From: Sedimentitalea nanhaiensis DSM 24252
GTDB lineage: Bacteria; Pseudomonadota; Alphaproteobacteria; Rhodobacterales; Rhodobacteraceae
DNA: 64,000 bases
Assembly (NCBI RefSeq): GCF_000473225.1
Contig: NZ_KI421509.1
Location: 543,470-607,469, forward strand
Direction: 5' to 3'
Shown: in pieces, positions 42,982 through 52,254 of the stretch
How positions within the stretch are numbered: position 1 is the first letter of the stretch
Layout of the letters: each line of letters starts with the position of its first letter
Translations under genes and position numbers: made by a program
The notes under the pieces: model-generated
The model's input: the letters and a program-made list of their open reading frames with translations, nothing else
Database searches by the model: none
Told to the model about the DNA's origin: nothing

Positions 42982-44484
42982 TTACCATGACGTCGGAGTA
43001 CCGTCCCGGCAGCCCTTGGAGCTGCCGAATTGGGGGCAATAGTTCGGGGGATTTTTGAATACGGTCGAGCCGGGCTGCGGCTTCTTTGTCCTGGGTGCCG
43101 GCGCGGCGATCGGGGCCGCGGGTTTTGGCGCGGCGGGCGAAACCCGGCTGGATGCTTTGGCTTTGGCGGCGGGTCTGCGCACGACCTGGACGGTTGGGCA
43201 TTTCACATCGTCGATAATCGCCAGCCGCGCGATCAGCTGTTCCAGATCGTCGATAGTCGAAGATTTGCGCACGCTGAGAGTCAGACCGGACCGGTCCGAC
43301 AGGGTGGCCAGGCCACCCGCCGTCTGCCGCCCGTACAATCCGTCCAGCCGACCGGGATAGCAGTTACGCCGTTTCAACAGTTTCTGAATCTCGAGAATTG
43401 CCTCCTTGCGGGTCAATTCCGGTATGGCGGGTTTCACAGGCTCCGGGGCTTGGACCGTGCTGTCCAGGGCCGCAACCTGTTCGGAGGCGGCGTTTGCGCT
43501 GCCGGATCGCGGCTCTGACGCAACAGAGGCGGCATTCACTTCCGCCGCCAGCTTGTCCCGGCTACGTCGGCCCAGAATGTACAGCGTGTGGTCTGAATAC
43601 GCTTTATATTTGGCCAGAAAAACGTCCCAGGCCGCAGACGAATTTGATATCTCGGCGGTGGCAAAATCGATCAGCAGTGCGTTTTCGTCCAATTCCGTCA
43701 CCGGTCCGGGTTTTGGCTCGGATGGGGCGGGGCTTTGCGCGTTCAGGATGTACTGGGTTCCGCCCAGCGATGAATAGACAAAGGGTGCGGCCCCCGGCAC
43801 CGATTGCCGCAACTCGTCGCGAACCTGACCCAGCAACAACCGGACATCTTTTGGTGGACCCTGCAACGCGTTCAGGAAAGCCCGGGTAAAGGGAGAATTG
43901 CCGCCTGCCTTTCCATCCGGTGTCACTTCGCCGGCGGCAGCGGCATAGGCGATCAATGTATCCGCCCCGGCATCGTTGACGATGGCCAGGCCGCGCCCGA
44001 CATTGCGCCCCTTTTTTTCACGCTGCATTCGCGCCACAAACGGATTGTCGCGACAGGCATCCAGAACGATCATCTTCATCCTTCTGGCCCCTGACAACTG
44101 TGCCAGCACATCCTGCATTTCGATCATTTCCAGACGGGCATCGCGCTCATCCGCGATCCGGGCGTCGACCGGGATCAGATAGTTGCGCCCGCCGATTTCC
44201 ATGCCGTGGCCAGCATAATAGACCATGGCGATATCGGCCTGATCGGCGCGGTTGCGAAAATCCCGCAAGGCGGTCAGCATTTGCGCGCGGGTCATGTCGG
44301 TGGCTGTGACGACCTGAAACCCCTGCTGGCGCAGGGCCCGGGCGACGGCGTTGGCATCATGCACCGGATTTGGCAGGGTCGGAACCGTCCGATAGTCGGA
44401 ATTGCCGATCACCAGTGCGATGTTCTCGGCCCAGCCCGCAACGGGCAGGACGGCCATCCAGAGCAGAAAGAAAAATGCACGCAT
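42982..44484 (-). CDS. Secreted caspase-like (C14) protein with peptidoglycan-binding-like domain
   Basis: A 500-residue protein with a signal peptide (about 1-19, AGWA-E). A caspase-fold domain (about 20-250) has the catalytic dyad His93 in YYAGHGMEIG and Cys144 in VLDACRDNPF. A central helical part is followed by a peptidoglycan-binding-like domain (EIQKLLKRRNCYPGRLDGLYG) and a Pro/Lys-rich end. The export signal places a potential cysteine peptidase in the periplasm. ATG 44484 begins the signal peptide; an earlier in-frame start is poor. No partner is evident in the neighbouring genes. Confidence 0.88.
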   Translation of the reverse strand: MRAFFFLLWMAVLPVAGWAENIALVIGNSDYRTVPTLPNPVHDANAVARALRQQGFQVVTATDMTRAQMLTALRDFRNRADQADIAMVYYAGHGMEIGGRNYLIPVDARIADERDARLEMIEMQDVLAQLSGARRMKMIVLDACRDNPFVARMQREKKGRNVGRGLAIVNDAGADTLIAYAAAAGEVTPDGKAGGNSPFTRAFLNALQGPPKDVRLLLGQVRDELRQSVPGAAPFVYSSLGGTQYILNAQSPAPSEPKPGPVTELDENALLIDFATAEISNSSAAWDVFLAKYKAYSDHTLYILGRRSRDKLAAEVNAASVASEPRSGSANAASEQVAALDSTVQAPEPVKPAIPELTRKEAILEIQKLLKRRNCYPGRLDGLYGRQTAGGLATLSDRSGLTLSVRKSSTIDDLEQLIARLAIIDDVKCPTVQVVRRPAAKAKASSRVSPAAPKPAAPIAAPAPRTKKPQPGSTVFKNPPNYCPQFGSSKGCRDGTPTSW

Positions 44485-44556
44485 TGAAATAACCTTATGG
44501 GTCACAAGGATGGCACAGGTTGCGCGGATTTTCAACGAAGCCAGTGACTGTGGCTA

Positions 44557-44871
44557 TTATGGGGTCTCGATCTGGATGGTTTGGCGCAGTGCTCCGCTGT
44601 TGGCGTCATATATCAGGATCTGCTGATCCGCGGTGACCACCGCATACCAGCCTGGCCCATATGTAACGGCCTGTGCGGCTAAGCCGTCGGGCAGCGCGAT
44701 AGTTTCGGGCAGAGGCAACGATTTGCGTGCGCTATCTTGCGAGAAACGCATGACAAGCAGCCCCACTATGATTAAAAGCCCGAAAATCATCACCGCCGTC
44801 AATGTCGTCACGAGCCGACGCAGGAAACGCAGGTTGGCCGGTTCCGGGATCGGCTGGGAAGGATCAGTCAT
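44557..44871 (-). CDS. DUF6476-like single-pass membrane protein
   Basis: A 104-residue protein with one membrane helix (about 18-43) after a short Pro-rich, basic N-terminus (NLRFLRRLVTTL), and a C-terminal beta-rich part (YGPGWYAVVTADQQILIYD). It is similar to small Rhodobacterales DUF6476 proteins. Its start codon at 44869-44871 overlaps, on the other strand, the start of the pseudouridine synthase gene, so no space separates the two. Confidence 0.8.
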   Translation of the reverse strand: MTDPSQPIPEPANLRFLRRLVTTLTAVMIFGLLIIVGLLVMRFSQDSARKSLPLPETIALPDGLAAQAVTYGPGWYAVVTADQQILIYDANSGALRQTIQIETP

Positions 44872-45904
44872 GCTCAGGCGCCAAATCGAGTTCACAATCG
44901 CGGCGGATCCGCCGTCCCGCCTTGATAAGGCGCTTTCGCGTGATGTTCCAGTCGCCGAGTCGCTGTCGCGCACGCGGTTGGCCCGGCTGATCGCGGATGG
45001 CGCTGTGTCGGTGGACGGCCACCCCATGACCGATGCCAAAGCGCGGGTGCCTGAAGGGGCGACGGTGGTGGTACAGATCGAGGTCGCCGAGGACAGTCAT
45101 ATCGGCCCCGAACAGATCCCGCTGGAGGTGATGTATGAAGATGCGGACCTGATCGTGATCAACAAACCCGCCGGGATGGTGGTGCATCCCGCGCCGGGAT
45201 CGCCCAGGGGTACGCTGGTCAACGCGCTGCTGCACCATTGCGGCGACGACTTGTCTGGCGTGGGCGGGGTCAAGCGGCCCGGTATCGTGCACCGGATCGA
45301 CAAGGACACCAGCGGGCTTTTGGTGGTGGCCAAGTCCGACGCGGCCCATCAGGGGTTGGCGGCGCAGTTCGAGGCCCATACGGTCGAACGCTACTACCGG
45401 GCGATCTGTCACGGTGTTCCTCAAGCCAGCGATCCGCGGTTGCGCGGGATACGCGGGGCAAGCTTTGAGCCGGGCAATATCCTGCGCCTGACGACGCAAT
45501 TGGCGCGGCACCGCACAGACCGGCAGAAACAGGCGGTGGTGTTTCAGGGCGGACGCCACGCTGTGACCCGAGCGCGGATCGTTCAGCCCTTTGGCACGCC
45601 GCCTGTTGCCGCGCTGATCGAATGTTGGCTTGAAACCGGACGAACGCATCAGATCAGGGTGCATATGGTCCACGCCGGGCACGGGCTGATTGGCGATCCG
45701 GTATACGGCGGGCGGCGAAAACCGGCATCGCGTGCGATTTCACCGCAAGCGGCAGAAGCGGTGCGCAGCTTTGCGCGTCAGGCGCTGCACGCCGCCGTTC
45801 TGGGGTTTGTTCATCCTGTTACCGGCCAACCCGTGCGGTTCGAAGCCCCCATGCCCGAGGATATGGAAACCCTGATTGCCTTGCTGGGCAGTGCGGCCAA
45901 GTAG
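44870..45904 (+). CDS. rluD: RluD-like 23S rRNA pseudouridine synthase
   Basis: A 344-residue RluA-family enzyme with an N-terminal S4 domain (RLDKALSRDVP through VSVDGHPM) and a catalytic domain. The active-site aspartate is in HRIDKDTSGLLVVAKSD; ETGRTHQIRVHM and GDPVYGG complete the family pattern. RluD modifies helix 69 of 23S rRNA; other family members such as RluC differ little, so the exact sites are inferred. GAAGGATCA gives the Shine-Dalgarno for ATG 44870. A longer open frame extends upstream but lies inside the antisense gene. Confidence 0.88.
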   Translation: MLRRQIEFTIAADPPSRLDKALSRDVPVAESLSRTRLARLIADGAVSVDGHPMTDAKARVPEGATVVVQIEVAEDSHIGPEQIPLEVMYEDADLIVINKPAGMVVHPAPGSPRGTLVNALLHHCGDDLSGVGGVKRPGIVHRIDKDTSGLLVVAKSDAAHQGLAAQFEAHTVERYYRAICHGVPQASDPRLRGIRGASFEPGNILRLTTQLARHRTDRQKQAVVFQGGRHAVTRARIVQPFGTPPVAALIECWLETGRTHQIRVHMVHAGHGLIGDPVYGGRRKPASRAISPQAAEAVRSFARQALHAAVLGFVHPVTGQPVRFEAPMPEDMETLIALLGSAAK

Positions 45905-46018
45905 CGGCTTTTGTATCGGCGGCGCAGGCAATATTGTCATGAACAGCACATGCGCGTGATCGCTTCGGTTTTTCCCTTACTAAAAGCGTCAGATGTTCCA
46001 TTATGGGACACGGACCTC

Positions 46019-46048
46019 TTGATTGGGTCAATAAAGCTACCATATACA
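46019..46048 (+). promoter_or_regulatory. Putative rpoH promoter
   Basis: TTGATT (46019-46024) and TATACA (46043-46048) are 18 bases apart and end 33 bases before the rpoH start, fitting a sigma-70-type promoter with two mismatches per box. Confidence 0.4.
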
Positions 46049-46081
46049 TGTTAACCCGTTATACATCGGAGGGACATTACA

Positions 46082-46978
46082 ATGGCCAACTATGCGAATT
46101 TGCCCGCGCCAACGCCCGAAGGCGGTCTGAACCGGTACATGCAGGAGATCCGCAAGTTTCCTTTGCTAGAGCCGGAAGAGGAATACATGCTTGCCAAGCG
46201 CTGGGTCGAGGAACAGGACACGGAGGCGGCCCACAGAATGGTCACCAGCCACCTGCGCCTGGCGGCCAAGATTGCCATGGGATATCGCGGCTATGGTTTG
46301 CCCCAGGCCGAGGTGATTTCCGAGGCCAATGTGGGGCTGATGCAGGCCGTCAAACGGTTCGATCCGGAAAAAGGATTCCGGTTGGCGACCTATGCCATGT
46401 GGTGGATCCGTGCCAGTATTCAGGAATATATCCTGCGGTCCTGGTCGCTGGTAAAGCTTGGGACGACCTCGGCGCAGAAAAAGCTGTTCTTCAACCTGCG
46501 CAAGGCCAAGGCCAAGATCGGTGCGCTCGAAGAGGGCGACCTGCGCCCGGAAAACGTCAAGCAGATCGCAACCGATCTGGGCGTGACCGAGAACGAAGTG
46601 ATCAGCATGAACCGCCGCATGAGCGGCGGCGACGCATCGCTGAACGCCACGGTCGGATCCGAAGGCGAAGGGACAATGCAGTGGCAGGACTGGCTGGAGG
46701 ATGAAGACGCCGATCAGGCCAGCGATTACGAAGCCCGCGACGAGCTTGAGGCGCGGCGCGAGTTGTTGGCCCAGGCGCTGGACGTGCTGAACGACCGTGA
46801 AAAAGACATCCTGACCCAGCGCCGTCTGAGTGATCAGGCCGTCACACTGGAAGATCTGAGCGGTCAGTACAGTGTCAGCCGCGAGCGCATTCGTCAGATC
46901 GAGGTGCGCGCCTTTGAAAAGCTGCAAAAACGTATGCGCGATCTGGCCCGCGAAAAGGGGATGCTGGCCGCCATCTGA
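46082..46978 (+). CDS. rpoH: RpoH, heat-shock sigma factor (sigma-32)
   Basis: A 298-residue group-3-type sigma factor. Region 1.2/2 (NRYMQEIRKFPLLEPEEEY, RLATYAMWWIRASIQEYIL) is followed by the sigma-32 hallmark QKKLFFNLRK and region 4 (VSRERIRQIEVRAFEKLQ). It directs transcription of chaperone and protease genes. GGAGGGAC precedes the ATG. Many Rhodobacterales have two rpoH genes; only one lies here, and which is not decided. Confidence 0.95.
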   Translation: MANYANLPAPTPEGGLNRYMQEIRKFPLLEPEEEYMLAKRWVEEQDTEAAHRMVTSHLRLAAKIAMGYRGYGLPQAEVISEANVGLMQAVKRFDPEKGFRLATYAMWWIRASIQEYILRSWSLVKLGTTSAQKKLFFNLRKAKAKIGALEEGDLRPENVKQIATDLGVTENEVISMNRRMSGGDASLNATVGSEGEGTMQWQDWLEDEDADQASDYEARDELEARRELLAQALDVLNDREKDILTQRRLSDQAVTLEDLSGQYSVSRERIRQIEVRAFEKLQKRMRDLAREKGMLAAI

Positions 46979-47148
46979 TCTGGTGGTCAGGGGCGCACCG
47001 GCGTTTGGAAATCTTCGCGGCTGCCGGAAACGGCGGTCGCTTTCAATTTGATATCCAGGCAGTGCCCATGCGAGTTGTGGTTCTGGTCTGTGCACCTTGG
47101 CAGGCGCCTGCATCCGGCATAGCCTGTGTCGTGAAACAGGAGGACTTC

Positions 47149-47418
47149 ATGGCGGGTGGATGGGCGCGCGACGGCGCGGTGAGTGAACAGATCGAAGCCT
47201 CGATCAGTGATGAATTGGCGCGGCTGAAGGCACGCAAGACCCCCGTGGGCAATAGCCTGACCCATTGCGCGGAATGCGAGGAACCGATTCCCGAAAAACG
47301 GCGCGCGGCGATCCCCGGCGTAAAACTGTGCATCGATTGCCAGCAAGAACGCGATGGGGCGCACAAGACACGGGGCGGAATCAACCGGCGGGGCAGCAAG
47401 GACAGCCAACTGAAGTGA
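47149..47418 (+). CDS. DksA/TraR-family C4 zinc-finger protein
   Basis: An 89-residue protein: a short helical N-terminus then the zinc finger HCAECEEPIPEKRRAA...CIDCQQ with four cysteines. It is the short DksA-like (YbiI/TraR) type without the coiled-coil tip. CAGGAGGAC is a strong ribosome site for ATG 47149; an upstream in-frame start lacks one. It may modulate RNA polymerase, but short forms are uncharacterised. Confidence 0.85.
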   Translation: MAGGWARDGAVSEQIEASISDELARLKARKTPVGNSLTHCAECEEPIPEKRRAAIPGVKLCIDCQQERDGAHKTRGGINRRGSKDSQLK

Positions 47419-47426
47419 ATTCGGTG

Positions 47427-48311
47427 CTACGCGTCCGGGTCGCGCGGGTCCTTATGGATCAGAATGTCGGTCTGGGGAAAGGATTGGATGATCCGGTGTT
47501 TTAGTCCGGCCCCTATGGCATGCGCCTGATTCAACGACAGGGTGCCGTCCAGTTCGATGTGAAAATCGACGAAAATGCGGCTTCCGGCTGTTCGGGTGCG
47601 CAGATCGTGAAACCCGATGACGCCGGGATGGTCGGCAATGATACCCTCGATTTCCGCGATCAGGCCTGGGTCTGCACGCCGGTCCATCAGGGCGTTCCAC
47701 GCACCGTTTCCGATCCGTACCGCACCAAAAAACAGGACAGCCGAGGCAACAAGACCAACCACCGTGTCGACATCGGTGAACCCGAACCGGGCCGACAACC
47801 AAAGCGCAAGGATTGCACCAAGACTGGGGAGCAGGTCGCTGAGGTAATGCAGGGAATCCGCCGCAACCACACGGCTGCCAGTCAGACGCGCGACCCGCCT
47901 TTGCCACAGGATCAAAGCCCCGGTCAGCAGGATCGATACCAGCATGACTGCGATTCCGGTGCCTTCCGACGTCAGTGGGGCGGGCGTGGGGGCCAGCAAC
48001 CGGCGCAGCGAAACGCCAGCCAGGGCGATGGCCGTCGCCACCAGAAACAACGCCTGGCCAAGGGCCGTCAGGTCCTCGGCCGAACTGTGGCCAAACGCAT
48101 GATCGTGATCCGGCGGGCGGGCTGCATAGGCGATACCGATCAGCCCCAGGGCCGAGACCACCAGATCCATACCACTGTCGGCCAGAGAGGCGGCCACCGA
48201 AAGCGATTGGGTCTGCACGAGCGCCCACAGTTTCATCACGACAAGGAACAGCGCGACCGATACCGAAGCGGCGGCGGCGGACAGGTTCAGGCGTGTGTGG
48301 TGCGATGACAT
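47427..48311 (-). CDS. CDF-family cation efflux protein (FieF-like)
   Basis: A 294-residue cation diffusion facilitator. It shows six hydrophobic segments, the transport-site aspartates in SLADSGMDL and DSLHYLSDLL, and the DHDHAFGHSSAEDL loop. A cytosolic C-terminal domain (about 205-290) ends in HKDPRD. The pattern is close to FieF (iron/zinc efflux driven by protons). The metal cannot be fixed from sequence. It is convergent with the DksA-like gene. Confidence 0.92.
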   Translation of the reverse strand: MSSHHTRLNLSAAAASVSVALFLVVMKLWALVQTQSLSVAASLADSGMDLVVSALGLIGIAYAARPPDHDHAFGHSSAEDLTALGQALFLVATAIALAGVSLRRLLAPTPAPLTSEGTGIAVMLVSILLTGALILWQRRVARLTGSRVVAADSLHYLSDLLPSLGAILALWLSARFGFTDVDTVVGLVASAVLFFGAVRIGNGAWNALMDRRADPGLIAEIEGIIADHPGVIGFHDLRTRTAGSRIFVDFHIELDGTLSLNQAHAIGAGLKHRIIQSFPQTDILIHKDPRDPDA

Positions 48312-48374
48312 CCGTCGACCTTTGAGACCAGATCCTTTGCCGCGGCGCCGCCCACCGGCGACCCCGCAACCGCG

Positions 48375-50195
48375 TCAGTCTTCCATCGCTTCCAATTCAT
48401 CGATGAACCCGGAAATCATGCTCAGCCCCATGTCCCAGAACCTGGGATCGCTGGCATCCAGTCCAAAGGGTGCCAGCAGCTCTTTGTGGTGCTTGGACCC
48501 GCCGGCCTTGAGCATCTCGAAATACTTGTCCTCAAACCCGTCGGCACCCTCGGCGTAAACCGAGTAGAGCGCATTCACCAAACCGTCGCCAAAGGCATAG
48601 GCATAGACATAAAACGGCGAATGGACAAAATGCGGAATATAGGCCCAGAAGGTTTCATAGCCGTCCATGAATTCGAATGCCGGCCCCAGGCTTTCAGCTT
48701 GCACACTCATCCACAGGGCGTTGATGTCGTCAGGCGTCAACTCGCCACCGCGGCGGGCTTCGTGCAGTTTGCACTCAAAGTCGTAGAACGCGATCTGGCG
48801 CACGACCGTGTTGATCATGTCCTCGACCTTGCCGGCCAGCAACACCTTGCGCTGTGCCGGGGTCTCGGCCTTTTCCAGCATCTTGCGAAAGGTCAGCATT
48901 TCGCCAAAGACGCTGGCGGTTTCGGCCAGCGTCAGCGGGGTCGATGACAGCATTTCGCCCTGTCCGGCGGCCAGCACCTGATGCACACCGTGGCCCAACT
49001 CATGCGCCAGGGTCATCACGTCGCGTGGTTTGCCCAGATAGTTCAGCATCACATACGGATGCACTTCGGTTACGGTCGGGTGGGCAAAGGCACCCGGTGC
49101 CTTGCCCGGTTTTACCCCTGCGTCGATCCAGCCCTTGGTAAAGAAAGGTGCCGCGATCTCGCCCATGCGCGAATCAAAGGCGCTATACGCCTCCATCACC
49201 GTCCGCTCAGCCTGATCCCAGTCCACGATACGGCTGTCTTCCATTGGCAGGGGCGCGTTGCGGTCCCAGACCTGCATCACGTCCAGCCCCAGCCATTTGC
49301 GTTTCAATTCGTAATAGCGATGGCTTAGCTTGGGATAGGCTGCGACGACTGCCTCGCGCAGGGCCTCGACCACCTCGGGCTCCACGTCGTTGGACAGGTG
49401 CCGCCCGGTCTGTGGCGTAGGCATACCGCGCCAGCGGTCGAGGACCTCTTTTTCCTTGGCTTGGGTGTTGTGGACTCGGGCAAAGGTCTTGATGTTCTCG
49501 GCAAAGACCGTCGCCAGTTCGCGTGCCGCCGCCTCGCGCTTGCTGCGGTCCTGTTCGGTCAACAGATTCAGCGTGCCTTCGATGTTGAGAACCTCGTCGT
49601 CGACCTGAAACTCCAGACCCGCAATGGTTTCATCGAAAAGACGTTCCCAGGCATCACCAACCACGCCCAGATCATGCAGGAATTTCTCAAGCTCGTCAGA
49701 CAGTTGATAGGGTTTCATCGCCCGAATGCGGTCAAATACGGGTTTATAGCGTGCCAGATCGGAATTGGCGGTGAAATGCGCATCCAATGTACCATCGTCC
49801 AACCGGTTCAACTCTAGCGTAAAGAACACCAGCGGAGTGGTGAAATTGGTGATCTTTTCCTGCATGTCGGACATGAACTTGGCCCGCTCGGAATCGGTTG
49901 TCCGCTGGTAATAGCGTAGCCCGGCAAAGGACATGATCCGCCCGGCCACCGCGCTGATGCGTTCGTTGCGCAGCACACAGTCCAACAGCCCGGCGGCATC
50001 CAGGTCCGCCAGCTTGCCCTCGTAATCGGTGGCGAAATCCGCGCAGGCTTTCTCGAGCCAATCCAGATCGCGCTTGAGCTCGGGCGCGCCCTCGTTCGCA
50101 TACAAATCGCTCAGATCCCACTCTGGCAAATTGCCGAGATCTTTGGTGCCGGAACCGGAGTTGGCGTCGCGCAAGGGGAAGGGCAGGTGGAACAT
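48375..50195 (-). CDS. pepF: PepF, oligoendopeptidase F (M3 family)
   Basis: A 606-residue cytosolic metallopeptidase. The zinc motif HELGH is at about residue 395 (LAHELGHGVHQVLA). Upstream lie the typical N-terminal helices (WDLSDLYANEGAPELK); downstream is HSPFYVYAYAFGD of the substrate-binding lid. Length fits PepF. ATG 50195 starts the conserved part; an upstream in-frame ATG adds 41 non-conserved residues. It degrades oligopeptides of about 7-17 residues in characterised relatives. Confidence 0.93.
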   Translation of the reverse strand: MFHLPFPLRDANSGSGTKDLGNLPEWDLSDLYANEGAPELKRDLDWLEKACADFATDYEGKLADLDAAGLLDCVLRNERISAVAGRIMSFAGLRYYQRTTDSERAKFMSDMQEKITNFTTPLVFFTLELNRLDDGTLDAHFTANSDLARYKPVFDRIRAMKPYQLSDELEKFLHDLGVVGDAWERLFDETIAGLEFQVDDEVLNIEGTLNLLTEQDRSKREAAARELATVFAENIKTFARVHNTQAKEKEVLDRWRGMPTPQTGRHLSNDVEPEVVEALREAVVAAYPKLSHRYYELKRKWLGLDVMQVWDRNAPLPMEDSRIVDWDQAERTVMEAYSAFDSRMGEIAAPFFTKGWIDAGVKPGKAPGAFAHPTVTEVHPYVMLNYLGKPRDVMTLAHELGHGVHQVLAAGQGEMLSSTPLTLAETASVFGEMLTFRKMLEKAETPAQRKVLLAGKVEDMINTVVRQIAFYDFECKLHEARRGGELTPDDINALWMSVQAESLGPAFEFMDGYETFWAYIPHFVHSPFYVYAYAFGDGLVNALYSVYAEGADGFEDKYFEMLKAGGSKHHKELLAPFGLDASDPRFWDMGLSMISGFIDELEAMED

Positions 50196-50326
50196 CGTGG
50201 ACCTCGTGTTGTGGCGTTGGGCTCTATCTATGCCGCGCAACCCATCATCACAAGCGACCAGACCCGCCGAGGCATGCGCACAGGTTAGAATCGGATATGA
50301 TAATGGGAAAAGTGCCATTGCCCCGT

Positions 50327-51298
50327 TCAGGCCGGCACAGCCTTTCTGGGCTTTGCGATCTCGGTGCGAAACAGCGCCTCGAGGCGGTCATAGATCCGCG
50401 CGCGAATGTCGGGAGTTTCCATCAACACTTCATGGTGGGCGGCCTTGACCATGTCCAGGGTGCCGCCGGGCCAGTTCTTCATACGTTGATGCACCGCTTC
50501 GCAATCGACGATGGTTTCCTTTTCACCCAGAAACGTCACGCAGGGAAGATTTGGCGACGCCTGATGCGCCAGGTGGCGGCATTCGTTAAGGGCTTCGCGC
50601 AGCCACACCAGCGTTGGACCGCCAATGCCCAGTTCCGGATGCATGGCTATGTGGTCCTGCATCATGCGGTACATACCGCGATCGCCCGTCAGCACATTGT
50701 TTTCAAACGGCTGGGCCTGGACATATCCCTCATAACGGGTGCTGGGCGGTAAACGCGTGCCCATGCCCATGATCGGTGCCACATGCGACAGCGCCCATCC
50801 AAACGGACGGACGACGGGGGACATGTAGATGCCCCACATTGGCCCGGTAAAGGCACAGCTTTGCACGGGCAGCCCCTGCATCACGGCGCGCAAACCTATG
50901 GCTCCGCCCATGGAATGGCCGATCAAGTGGAACGGCTGCGGCAGACCAAATTCGCGGGCAACCCGCAGGGCCGCGTCAACATCGTGCTGATAGTCGGTAA
51001 AAAGGTTAACATGGCCAAGCCGGGTATCGTCGAGCAGACGGTCGGCGAGCCCCTGACCGCGCCAGTCGACCACCAGCGTGGCAAATCCGCGCCGCGCCAA
51101 ACTGTCGACCGTGTCGCCGTATTTCTCAATATACTCTGTACGGCCCGGAAACATCAAAACGGTGCCGTGTACCGCGCCAGCAGGGCGCCAGAATGCGACC
51201 CGAATCCGGACATTGTCCGCAGTACGCGCCCACCAGGCCAGCCCCCCGGAGGGGACGCCGGCCATCTCTTCGAACAAGGGAGCCGGCGTCGTCACCAT
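50327..51298 (-). CDS. Alpha/beta hydrolase (lysophospholipase-like)
   Basis: A 323-residue hydrolase. It shows the oxyanion strand VLMFPGRTEYIEKY, the nucleophile elbow GHSMGG, and the late histidine in AAHHEVLMETP; the aspartate region is FLGEKETIVD. The FPGRTEYIEKYG block resembles PldB-like lysophospholipases. Its start overlaps the stop of the SCP2-domain gene by one base (TGATG), so a lipid-related pair is likely. Confidence 0.9.
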   Translation of the reverse strand: MVTTPAPLFEEMAGVPSGGLAWWARTADNVRIRVAFWRPAGAVHGTVLMFPGRTEYIEKYGDTVDSLARRGFATLVVDWRGQGLADRLLDDTRLGHVNLFTDYQHDVDAALRVAREFGLPQPFHLIGHSMGGAIGLRAVMQGLPVQSCAFTGPMWGIYMSPVVRPFGWALSHVAPIMGMGTRLPPSTRYEGYVQAQPFENNVLTGDRGMYRMMQDHIAMHPELGIGGPTLVWLREALNECRHLAHQASPNLPCVTFLGEKETIVDCEAVHQRMKNWPGGTLDMVKAAHHEVLMETPDIRARIYDRLEALFRTEIAKPRKAVPA

Positions 51299-51588
51299 CA
51301 GGCGAGAACCGAAGCCAGCTTCATGGCCATGCCCATGTCGCCGTCTACCGTCAGCTTGCCGGTCATAAAGGCGCTGGTCGGATTGATATCGCCGTCAAAA
51401 ATGGCCTGAAAGGTGTCGGCATCCGCGCTCAGGGTGACATCGGCCTCTTCGTCCGCGACGCGCGCGCCCGAGGAATCCATCATGATTGCGCCTTCGCCCG
51501 CGACGTCGAATTTGGCGGTGCCATCTAGATCCGCAGTCGACAGTTTTGCGTTCAGCTCGACCGCAGCCTTTTCAAGAAATTCGCTCAT
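51298..51588 (-). CDS. SCP2 sterol-transfer-domain protein
   Basis: A 96-residue protein consisting of a single SCP2 domain (KFDVAGEGAIMMD, DVTLSADADTFQAIFDG, INPTSAFMTGKLTVDGD). The fold binds lipids or acyl-CoAs. GAGAGTGGAA precedes ATG 51588; a GTG two codons upstream is less likely. It is co-transcribed with the downstream hydrolase. Confidence 0.92.
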   Translation of the reverse strand: MSEFLEKAAVELNAKLSTADLDGTAKFDVAGEGAIMMDSSGARVADEEADVTLSADADTFQAIFDGDINPTSAFMTGKLTVDGDMGMAMKLASVLA

Positions 51589-51660
51589 TTCCACTCTCTT
51601 TGTTATTTGATGTGCTCATGTCTGGAATTCGCCGCACACCGCGTTACACTGAACGACATT

Positions 51661-52230
51661 ATGAGCGTTGCACACCCCTTTATCAAAACTACCGTGGCGG
51701 CAGTTGTAGCCATAGTCATGTATTCCATACCCTTGAATGCCCAGACCGCCGACTCGCAGGACGAGGCCGGATTGCTGGCAGCGCTGGCGGTGGCGGATGC
51801 AGCGCAAGCGCAAAGTCTGGATCGCCAGTTGCAGCGTCTGTGGTCGCGCAGCGGGTCGGCGGCGATGGATCTGCTTCTTGAGCGGGGGCGCGAATCTCTG
51901 CAGGCCGATGAGCCACTGGTTGCGATCGAACATTTGACGGCGCTGACCGATCATGCGCCCGATTTTGCCGAGGGCTGGAACGTGCGAGCCATGGCTTATT
52001 TTCAGGCCGATCTTTATGGCCCGGCGCTGTCGGATCTCAGGCATGCGCTGGCGCTGAACCCGAACAACTACAACGCAATCATCGGGCTGGGTTCCATTCT
52101 TGAAACCTTTGGCGATAACGAACGTGCCTATCAGGCCTATCAACGTGCGCAGGCTATACATCCCCACCACGAAGACGTAACCAAGTCGTTGGAGCGCTTG
52201 CGGTCTGGAATCGAAGGCAAGGCACTTTAG
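51661..52230 (+). CDS. Secreted TPR-repeat protein
   Basis: A 189-residue protein with a signal peptide (about 1-26, PLNAQ) and about three tetratricopeptide repeats (about 85-180; GWNVRAMAYFQADLYGPALSDL and ILETFGDNERAYQAYQRA). It is a periplasmic scaffold protein of unknown partner. ATG 51661 starts the signal peptide; 18 upstream in-frame codons are not needed. It ends 24 bases before the helicase gene. Confidence 0.85.
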   Translation: MSVAHPFIKTTVAAVVAIVMYSIPLNAQTADSQDEAGLLAALAVADAAQAQSLDRQLQRLWSRSGSAAMDLLLERGRESLQADEPLVAIEHLTALTDHAPDFAEGWNVRAMAYFQADLYGPALSDLRHALALNPNNYNAIIGLGSILETFGDNERAYQAYQRAQAIHPHHEDVTKSLERLRSGIEGKAL

Positions 52231-52254
52231 GCCCTAAAGGGCAGGGGGCGACAG

